Below, piece by piece: positions 57,526 through 64,000 of a stretch of DNA of 64,000 nt. The stretch's first letter is position 1. The number at the start of each line of letters is the position of its first letter. The DNA is from Acidobacteriota bacterium. GTDB taxonomy: Bacteria > Acidobacteriota > Thermoanaerobaculia > UBA5066. The notes beneath the pieces were generated by a model, which made no database searches, was not told the origin of the DNA, and was given only the letters and a program-made list of their open reading frames with translations. The DNA lies in contig RHKY01000027.1 of assembly GCA_008363385.1 (NCBI GenBank), positions 39,319 to 103,318 on the forward strand, given 5' to 3'. The position numbers were made by a program, and so were the translations under genes.

Positions 57526-58245
57526 TCATGACCTGGCTTTAGTCTTCCCTCGGATGCGAGCAATAGCCCTGCGCGCTTCCAGGCCAACGGAGTGCTGTCC
57601 GCTTCCGGGACTCTTGTCTGAGATGAGCTTCTGAAGTGGTGCCAACGCTCGCGCATCGCCGATCTCCCCGAGAGCATAGGCCGACCAGAACCGAACTCCA
57701 GCGTCCCGATCCTCCAGCGCCTCGATCAAAGCCTCCGCGGCCTGCCTGGCTCCAATGGAGCCGAGTGCCTCTGCTGCTTGCGCGCGAACATCAGGAGCCT
57801 CGCGCCTATCGCGAAGTCGAATCTCAAGGGGAACGCGGGCTCGCTTGAGTCCAAGCTGGCCGAGCGCCCAGGCAGACACTTTCCGCGTCAGCTGGCTTCG
57901 GTGGCCGAGTCCCTCTTCGAGCGCGGCCGCGGCGCCTCGCGGCCTTAGCTGTGCGAGCGCTTTCACGGTTTCCCAGGCGAGCACCTCCGCCTTCATCGGC
58001 TTTGTCAGAAGCGCGAAGAGCACCGGTTGGGCTTTGCGCTCGCGAAGTACACCGAGCGCCCACACTGCCCGCGCGCGTTCCTCGGGTAGGAGCTGGGGGG
58101 AAGAAGCGAGACGAAGCAGGTCGTCCGTGGAGGAGACTTCCCTCTTCAGTCGTGCGAGATCTCTCGCGGCCTTGGAACGAAGCGGGGCCGGAAGAGACGA
58201 AAGCCGCATCCGGAGTTCTTCATGGATGTTCGAGGAAGCCCTCAT
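57526..58245 (-). CDS. HEAT-repeat protein, putative immunity protein
   Basis: 239 residues, about six HEAT-like repeats after residue 40: EERARAVWALGVLRERKAQ, ETVKALAQLRPRGAAAALEE, SAWALGQLGLKRARVPLEIR, RAQAAEALGSIGARQAAEAL and FWSAYALGEIGDARALAPL. No signal peptide, so cytoplasmic. It starts 10 bp after the RHS stop on the same strand. HEAT-repeat proteins are known immunity proteins in polymorphic toxin loci; position and class fit that role here. Phycobilin-lyase-type HEAT proteins are the alternative, but nothing nearby supports it. Confidence 0.78.
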   Translation of the reverse strand: MRASSNIHEELRMRLSSLPAPLRSKAARDLARLKREVSSTDDLLRLASSPQLLPEERARAVWALGVLRERKAQPVLFALLTKPMKAEVLAWETVKALAQLRPRGAAAALEEGLGHRSQLTRKVSAWALGQLGLKRARVPLEIRLRDRREAPDVRAQAAEALGSIGARQAAEALIEALEDRDAGVRFWSAYALGEIGDARALAPLQKLISDKSPGSGQHSVGLEARRAIARIRGKTKARS

Positions 58246-58255
58246 GATTCGACAT

Positions 58256-61200
58256 CTACTCGCAATAGCATTGGCAGTGCTTGGTTCGGTGGCCTAAGGG
58301 CATGCCACTTGAAGCGTCCTTTTTCGCAGCCTTGCATGCATCCTGCTCGGTCTTGCCCGTGCCAAAGCCCTCGGTGTAGCCGGCCCCGATATCGCCTGGG
58401 ATCTGATACACGCTGCATTTCGCCCGGCACCGCCAGCGATTTGCCCGTGCCATGTCGAGCGAACAGATATCCGTGCAGCCGAGAATCCCGACGCCGATAC
58501 CGGCGATTCCGCCGACCGCCGTTCCGACGACGGCACCAGGCGGGAAGCCGAGTCCACCGGTAGCCAGAGCTGTGATACCGCCACCCCATACGAAGCCGCC
58601 GGAAGCACCCGCAGAGCCGTAGGCGAGGATGCACGAGACCTGTTGAGCCGTGAGTAACCCGGACGGATCCGTATAGCGCAGGGGGTTGGCCAAAGCATAG
58701 GAGAAGGGCAAATCGGCTAAAGCACTGGCCGGCAGAGAGACGTTCTCGCCCCAGGGGGAACGTCCGGGCAAGTAGGGACCGGAGGCCCCCAAGGGATCTG
58801 GCTGAGTGTACCGCCCCCACTCCTGCTTGTAGGTGCGATGCCAGTTGTCGGTGAGGCGAGCGAGCTGACCGAGGGAGCCGGTCTGGCCTCCGGGGACGTC
58901 CGCGGAGTCCTCGCTCTCCCACTGCCCCGGGAACCTGAGTCCCGGCACGAAGGCGAGGCTGACGCGCGGGGGCCGGCTCCTCCCGAACGGCTCGTACTCC
59001 GGGCGCCAGAGCAGCGCGCCGTTCCCGTCCGTCATCGCCAGGGGCCTGCCGAGGTGGTCGCCGTGGAGGAAGTAGGGGATGGCGTCGATGGTGGCCTGGA
59101 TGATCGCTACCGGCTCGCCCTCGAGCCAGACGTAGTCCTGGCGCGTGAGCTGCGAGCCGTCTTCGGCATACCGCTCCCGGTGCAGGAGGTTCCCGTCGGT
59201 CCCGTAGAAGTTGAGCTCGGTCCTCCACGGGCCGCTCGACCCGCACGGGGTGAGCTCGCTGGCGGCCCGATGACCTTCGGCGTCGTGGTAGAGCCTCGAC
59301 GTGGCGGGGTAGGACCCGCACCCCGGGCCGGGGATCTGCGCTCTTTCGAGCCGTCCGAGCGCGTCGTAGTCGTACTGGATGGAGCCGTCATCCGTCTGGA
59401 GGTCGCCGGTGCGAAGGGAGGCGATCGGGATCGCCGGCAGACCCGGGGGCGTGATCGAGGTCAGGACGCCGTTGGAGTGCCCGCTGCCGTCGGTGCCGTA
59501 GCCGTAGATGGTCGTGCCGAGGTCGGAGTTGGACTCGGTGAGCCTGTTCCCGGTCCTGTCGTACGTCCAGTCGAAAGTGCGCTGCCGGTGGTCGTCACCG
59601 AAGGGCCCCGTGGCGCTCGTCAGGGTGTAGCGGCCAGGGTCGTAGCCGAAGGTCATGTCGTATTCGGGCGGGGAATCGGGGGTCAGGTCGTCCACGGCCA
59701 GCAGGTTGCCCTCTTTGTCCCAGGGGTGGTAGGCGAGGGACATCAGCGTCTTCGCCCCGACGACGGCGGTGGTCTGGTCCACCCGCCTGTAGCGGGTGTC
59801 GAAGGTCCGGGTCTCCGCGACGTTTCCGGCCGTGGTGTAGGCGCTGACAGGCCCGAAGGGCTTGTGGGAGACGGACGAGAGGATGGACACGGGGATCTGA
59901 TACCTCGGGGCGTAGACGACGTTCGTGGGCCGGCCGCCGATGTCGTAGCTCGTCGTGGTCTTGCCGCCGTTCGGGTACCTGACCTCCGTTCTCCTCCCGG
60001 CGGCATCGTATCCGTACTGGACCGTCGGGGGCCGCGGCCGTCCGAGGAGGACCTTCCGCTCCGTGACGACGAGGCCGCGCCTGTCGTACCCGTACGTCGT
60101 CGTCCCCGAGCCGTCGACGACCTGGCAGATCCGGCCCTGACCGTGGAGCCTGCCGGTGAGCGGGTCGGTGAGGCAACCCGTGTCGTAGGTGTAGTCGATC
60201 GCGAGGGTCGGGCTGGCCGGGTCATTGCGGACCGTCAGGAGACGGTCGGCCCCGTCGTAGGTCCGCACGGTACCGCGGACCCCTTCCTGCGTCGTCGAGA
60301 GGAGGTTGTTCGCCTCGTCGTAGGAGTAGGTCGTCACCTCGTTCGGACCCGTTCCGGACAGAGTCGTCGTCCGTTGGCGGAGCGCTCCGAAGTCGTCGTG
60401 GACGTAGCCGGTGGGATTCCCGTTCGCGTCGGTGACGGAGGTGAGCTGGTCGCGAGCGTCGTAGCCGTAGATCGTCACGTCGGGGGTCGGCGCCGCCGTC
60501 CGTGTGACGGACGAGAGGCGATTCAGCTCGTCGTAGCCGTAGGAGAGGTTGGCCGGGGTCGTGTCGTCGACGTAGTGGTTTGCGTCGGCGATCCCGGTCA
60601 GGTTCCCGGCGCAGTCGTAGTCGTAGCGCGTGGTCGCCGAGTCGACGGGGTAGATCTGCCGGCGGACCTTGCACAGTCCGTCGTACTGGCGCTGGACGGT
60701 GAAGTCCGTGGTCGTGGTCGACCCGTTGAAGACCCCGTACGACTCGGCGGCCACGTTGCCCCGGTCGTCGTAGGAGTACGTCACTCGGTCGCCGGCACCG
60801 CCCGAGGCGGCGGTTTCCGTCCGGGTCAGGAGCCTGTCGGTTCCGTTCTCGTAGGCGTACTCGGAGCGCGAGACGACGGCGCCACCCGTCGGGAGGACCT
60901 TCGTCTCCGTCACCCGGCCGCGAGTGTCGTAGCTCGTCCAGGTCTCGATGTCCGGCTCGGCTCCCGTCGTGGCCTTCAGCACGTGCTTCGTCAGGCGACC
61001 GCGGTCGTCGAAGGTGCTCTCCGTGACGACGTCGACGTCCTGAGTGCCAGCATTCTGCTTCCGCGTCTGCTTCGTCACGCCTCCGAGGGCGTGGTAGGTG
61101 TCGTACTGGGTCTGCGTCCCGTCCGGGTCGGTCCGGAGGCTGAGGCGATTCCTGGCCGGAACAGAGGTCTCCCCGTTCGTGTAGTACTCGTACATCGTCA

Positions 61201-63223
61201 CGTCGGTGGTGACGTCGGTCCGAGGGCCGTCACGGGAGAGGACCCTCCCTTGCGCGTCGTACGTGGTGGTCGTCGTGCGGTCCTCGGCCGAACCGGTCGC
61301 GGAGGTGTAGCCCGAAACGGTCTCCGAGAGGACCAGGTTCCCGGTGCCGCTCCAGGCCCGAACCGTCGTCGTCGTGCTTGCCGGCTTGATCCCGGACGGA
61401 GAGGATCGCGTCTTCAAGAAGTCGTACACGCTGTTTCCCCAGACCGCCGGCATCAGGTCGGTTCCGGGAATGGCGTACCCCAGGTTCGTCGTCCTCTCCT
61501 TCGGGGTTGCGACGGCCTCGACCGTCTGGATCACGTTCCCGTAAGCGTCGTACGACCACATGGTCCCGTGGCCATTGCCGTCGACGCGGGTCGCTCGCCG
61601 ACCCGTGGTCGGGTAGTACGTCGTCGTGGAGTTCTCCTCGCCGCACTCGGGGCAGGCCCCGCTGATCTGGGTGACGCGATAGCCGCCCGCGATCGGTTCG
61701 ACGACGTAGTCCGTGTCGACGGTTCCACCGCCCTCCTTGGCGCGCTTGACCGTCACCGTGGACCCGGTGCGGACGAACTGGGTCTTCTCCCTGGCGTTGA
61801 GGTCCGTGAACGTGGCTGCCCCGATCCACGTCTGGTCGAGGACGCCGTTCAGGTCGTAGTGGTAGGCCCGGACGACGGAGTCACCGGAGTCCCTGATGGA
61901 CGTGAGGCTGACGGGTTTCGTGGTGTCGTAGCCGTAGACGCGCCACCACGGGGCAGAGCAGCCCGCCCCTGGGCTGCAGATCTTCTGCAGGCGTCCTGCG
62001 CCGTCGTACGTGAGGTTCCAGATCGTGGAGTTCGTGTCGGTGATGCTCTGCAGGGTGGAAGTGACGTCCCAAGCCAGCGAGATCTGCCGGCCGGTGGTGT
62101 TGCCGCCGAAAAGCTCCTGGACCGTAGTCGGCCGGGCCGTACTCGTCGTGTTCCCTTCGGCCCCGTTGCCCCAGCGGTTGATCGTTCGCCTCCAGAAGCC
62201 CGCGTTGTCGGCGACGAAGGTGTGACGGGTCCCATCCGGGAGCGAGAGGATGTAGTCGCTGCCGGACCTGGCCACGGTGCCGACGGCATCACCCGGCGCG
62301 CTCGCCGTGTAGCCGCTGCCGTCCGAGCCGGTGTAGGAGCGACGGAAGCCACGTTCGTCGGTCCATACGAGCGTCCCGGTGCCATCGGTGCGCAGCGTCT
62401 GACCGTACGCGAAGTTCCAGGCGGGACCCATACCCGTGCCGCCTCTCGCATTGTTCCCGTTGTAGAAGAACCCCGGGGCGAGCGGACCCGCGATCGGGCT
62501 TTCGCCGAAGGCGGGGGTCGAGGCGAGATCCGTGGGGGTGCCGTTCGGGGGGGCGGGCGCCGTGGCCGGCGTCAGCGGGACGTTTCCCGGACCGCTAGGG
62601 CATCCGGGTGATGGCTGGAAATCCAGCGTGGGGCAGCCGTCCCCGCCTACTTCGTAGAACTTCGAGTCTGATGCCGGGCTTCCACAGGACCGGGTGACCT
62701 CGACGCGGAGACTCTTCAAGGTTCCGGGGCAGCCGATCGTGGGCATCCAGCGACCGCTCTCGAAGACCGCGTTGCTGGTTCTGAGCAGTGAGGCTCCATC
62801 CCAGAGCCGGAGGATCAGCGAGTGGGTCTGGGTAGTCGTCGGCCACTGGTCCGGGTAGACCAGATCGGTCCAGCAGTAGCCGTTCGGTATGTCGTACTCC
62901 ACTTCGAGCTGGATCTGTCCGCCTGCCACGCTCTTGTGAGAGACCGACACGATTCGAGGCTGGGGTCCACCGCACAACTGACTGGAGCCCGGGCACGACT
63001 TTCCCGGGAGCGACGTGCCCATGCACCAGCCGACGAATTCGCCCCCTGTGTCCGGGACGCACTGGCTGCGCGCGCTTCGCGCGTCGACCTTCCTCTGGTA
63101 CGACTCGGCGCCGGGGGATCCGTACGTCCAGTACCCCGGAAACGGCCAGACGGCCAGTGCGACCTCGGAGAAGAGGACGAGCGGCGTCAGGAATGCAAAG
63201 GGGAGACGGCGAGGTCTGTCCAT
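58256..63223 (-). CDS. RHS-repeat polymorphic toxin-like protein
   Basis: 1655 residues from ATG 63223 (GGAGG 7 bp upstream). Signal peptide (FLTPLVLFSEVALAVWP), a Cys-rich N-terminal domain, RHS/YD repeats over about 1,100 residues (for example YDAQGRVLSRDG, YDELNRLSSVTR, YGYDARDQLTSVTD), then the RHS core end PLGASGPYLPG with PFSYALANPLRYTDPSGLL. The last 130 residues are a variable tip: a Gly-rich hydrophobic stretch followed by a Cys-rich basic tail (RWRCRAKCSVYQIPGD, KHCQCYC). Secreted or surface-exposed toxin delivery protein is the likely role; the tip activity is unknown. Confidence 0.85.
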   Translation of the reverse strand: MDRPRRLPFAFLTPLVLFSEVALAVWPFPGYWTYGSPGAESYQRKVDARSARSQCVPDTGGEFVGWCMGTSLPGKSCPGSSQLCGGPQPRIVSVSHKSVAGGQIQLEVEYDIPNGYCWTDLVYPDQWPTTTQTHSLILRLWDGASLLRTSNAVFESGRWMPTIGCPGTLKSLRVEVTRSCGSPASDSKFYEVGGDGCPTLDFQPSPGCPSGPGNVPLTPATAPAPPNGTPTDLASTPAFGESPIAGPLAPGFFYNGNNARGGTGMGPAWNFAYGQTLRTDGTGTLVWTDERGFRRSYTGSDGSGYTASAPGDAVGTVARSGSDYILSLPDGTRHTFVADNAGFWRRTINRWGNGAEGNTTSTARPTTVQELFGGNTTGRQISLAWDVTSTLQSITDTNSTIWNLTYDGAGRLQKICSPGAGCSAPWWRVYGYDTTKPVSLTSIRDSGDSVVRAYHYDLNGVLDQTWIGAATFTDLNAREKTQFVRTGSTVTVKRAKEGGGTVDTDYVVEPIAGGYRVTQISGACPECGEENSTTTYYPTTGRRATRVDGNGHGTMWSYDAYGNVIQTVEAVATPKERTTNLGYAIPGTDLMPAVWGNSVYDFLKTRSSPSGIKPASTTTTVRAWSGTGNLVLSETVSGYTSATGSAEDRTTTTTYDAQGRVLSRDGPRTDVTTDVTMYEYYTNGETSVPARNRLSLRTDPDGTQTQYDTYHALGGVTKQTRKQNAGTQDVDVVTESTFDDRGRLTKHVLKATTGAEPDIETWTSYDTRGRVTETKVLPTGGAVVSRSEYAYENGTDRLLTRTETAASGGAGDRVTYSYDDRGNVAAESYGVFNGSTTTTDFTVQRQYDGLCKVRRQIYPVDSATTRYDYDCAGNLTGIADANHYVDDTTPANLSYGYDELNRLSSVTRTAAPTPDVTIYGYDARDQLTSVTDANGNPTGYVHDDFGALRQRTTTLSGTGPNEVTTYSYDEANNLLSTTQEGVRGTVRTYDGADRLLTVRNDPASPTLAIDYTYDTGCLTDPLTGRLHGQGRICQVVDGSGTTTYGYDRRGLVVTERKVLLGRPRPPTVQYGYDAAGRRTEVRYPNGGKTTTSYDIGGRPTNVVYAPRYQIPVSILSSVSHKPFGPVSAYTTAGNVAETRTFDTRYRRVDQTTAVVGAKTLMSLAYHPWDKEGNLLAVDDLTPDSPPEYDMTFGYDPGRYTLTSATGPFGDDHRQRTFDWTYDRTGNRLTESNSDLGTTIYGYGTDGSGHSNGVLTSITPPGLPAIPIASLRTGDLQTDDGSIQYDYDALGRLERAQIPGPGCGSYPATSRLYHDAEGHRAASELTPCGSSGPWRTELNFYGTDGNLLHRERYAEDGSQLTRQDYVWLEGEPVAIIQATIDAIPYFLHGDHLGRPLAMTDGNGALLWRPEYEPFGRSRPPRVSLAFVPGLRFPGQWESEDSADVPGGQTGSLGQLARLTDNWHRTYKQEWGRYTQPDPLGASGPYLPGRSPWGENVSLPASALADLPFSYALANPLRYTDPSGLLTAQQVSCILAYGSAGASGGFVWGGGITALATGGLGFPPGAVVGTAVGGIAGIGVGILGCTDICSLDMARANRWRCRAKCSVYQIPGDIGAGYTEGFGTGKTEQDACKAAKKDASSGMPLGHRTKHCQCYCE

Positions 63224-63743
63224 GAGAGCCTCCAGTGGCCGCGGCTGTGGCAGTGGCGAGGTGAGCCTGTTGTCGAGGTTGACGAGTGGCCGACGTTGCT
63301 TCGAGCGTAGTGCGGGCGAGGGGCCCGATCGAGTCGAGGGACTGTGCCCGTGAAGCCGTGAGCGACGAGCGTCATGGCATGCGCTCCTGCACAAAGGCCC
63401 AGAGTCGTGAACGCCGACGATTACGCAGGAGCAGTCTGATCCTTCGGTGAGTCGATAAACAGTAGTCTGTTTGGTTCATTTCGTATCCGAGTCGATAGAA
63501 CCGATGGTTCATAGACGGGCACGCCATGAGGGACGTGGCATCAACGGAATCCCGAGCAGCGAGGCTCGCCAAGGAGTCGTTCCTCTCCTTGGCAGTGCCC
63601 CCGAGGGACCGAAACCCACACAGGCGCCGGACCGCACGCACGTGGGATCCCGGTGACGAGACGCGGCACCTCTACTGCTCCGAAGGAACTGATCCGTCGG
63701 GGCGCCGGCACCGTCATGATCTCGGCCGGGCGATACTGCGCCG
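63224..63743. other. Leader region of RHS gene
   Basis: 520 bp without a convincing gene. It is less GC-rich than the rest around 63440-63520 (AGTCGATAAACAGTAGTC, TTTGGTTCATTTCG), the likely promoter zone for the divergent genes. Several open frames cross it but look like chance. Confidence 0.45.
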
Positions 63744-64000
63744 ATGGCGGGATCGCCCGACCTCCGCATGTGGCGCCGCCGTGCGGCGATGTACCGGCAG
63801 GGCATGACGCTCCGCGAGATCGCCGAGCGAGAAGGAGTCACGTCCCCGTCCGTTCTCGTCACGCTCCGGAAAGCCGGCGTGCAGATGCGCCGTGCGTGCC
63901 CACCCCGGGGTCCACGCCCGATCCCATACCTCGCCCAGGCTGTGCGGCTACGAAGGAAGGGGCTCACGCTCGCCCAGATCGGGGCCATCGTGGGACGAAC
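63744..64000 (+). CDS. Helix-turn-helix protein, 3'-truncated by window edge
   Basis: 85 codons visible, open to the right edge. Two HTH-like segments: YRQGMTLREIAEREGVTSPS with VLVTLRKAGV, and AVRLRRKGLTLAQIGAIVGR. The two-fold HTH pattern is of the resolvase-tail / transposase-helper type, so a site-specific recombinase regulator or transposon protein is possible. Its start could be later. No identification beyond a DNA-binding protein is justified. Confidence 0.55.
   Translation, partial: MAGSPDLRMWRRRAAMYRQGMTLREIAEREGVTSPSVLVTLRKAGVQMRRACPPRGPRPIPYLAQAVRLRRKGLTLAQIGAIVGR

Noticed and set aside
58838-62611. 1257-codon plus-strand frame opposite the RHS gene
   Set aside because: Val/Arg/Gly-rich antisense shadow; YD repeats lie on the minus strand.
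63526-63807. 93-codon plus-strand frame near the right end
   Set aside because: Composition is not protein-like and it overlaps the better HTH frame starting at 63744.
1-64000. tRNA or rRNA genes
   Set aside because: Intergenic regions were scanned by eye for cloverleaf and TTCRANYC-like motifs and none was convincing; a tRNA scan would be decisive.

Overview
The window is bacterial chromosomal DNA of very high GC (clearly above 65% by eye, not computed). It is densely coded on both strands, and many neighbouring genes overlap by 4 bp (ATGA or GTGA). Several features fit a Gram-negative, environmental, Acidobacteriota-like organism, perhaps of the Thermoanaerobaculia type: a diaminopimelate/peptidoglycan-recycling gene pair (dapF, mpl), many signal-peptide and lipobox proteins, DUF1573 and SBBP-repeat proteins, and a FxxLxPCRxxDTR C-terminal domain on exported proteins. 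This placement is an inference; there is no rRNA or ribosomal protein gene in the window to settle it.

Layout. 1-5.2 kb: a same-strand run xerC(partial)-hslV-hslU-lipoprotein-dapF-FAH hydrolase, with mpl convergent (5.2-6.7). 6.7-10 kb: two DUF1573 paralogues around an unknown exported protein, ending in three 86-bp tandem units that each carry a perfect 10-bp-stem hairpin. 10-15.2 kb: exported proteins, a rhomboid-TPR fusion, a YheT-type hydrolase and a STAS protein. 15.2-26.6 kb: a large HzsA-like cytochrome, a thioesterase-fold protein, a nitronate monooxygenase-like enzyme, a fluoride channel with DUF190, a broken DUF2846 lipoprotein, a ROK kinase, a nucleotidyltransferase pair, an aminotransferase, an ankyrin protein, Tag, an ECF-like sigma factor and thioredoxin. 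26.8-30.4 kb: 5-oxoprolinase operon pxpB-pxpC-MFS-pxpA. 30.5-34.6 kb: CorA, a tandem pair of exported paralogues and a methyltransferase. 34.8-39.1 kb: a giant SBBP-repeat protein. 39.1-49.5 kb: MFS, glyoxalase-fold proteins, a WYL regulator, membrane proteins, a SpoIID/dockerin protein, VapBC and a DUF362 protein.

49.5-58.2 kb is a visibly different accessory zone. It holds MntA with a HepT gene broken by an in-frame stop, two hicAB copies (one hicA without a normal start), two truncated near-identical Ser/Thr-kinase 5' ends, and dispersed hairpin repeats. A BNR-repeat protein and a DUF429 protein also lie there. 58.2-63.2 kb is a 1655-residue RHS protein followed 10 bp later by a HEAT-repeat gene, which looks like a polymorphic toxin and its immunity protein. 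The window ends inside a helix-turn-helix gene.

The most novel-looking items are four. First, a shared C-terminal domain sits on three otherwise unrelated exported proteins. Second, hairpin repeats in the accessory zone have stems that differ between copies yet stay paired. Third, TANNNT boxes lie 6-9 bp in front of SD-less starts and suggest frequent leaderless transcripts. Fourth, the toxin-antitoxin zone is partly decayed.
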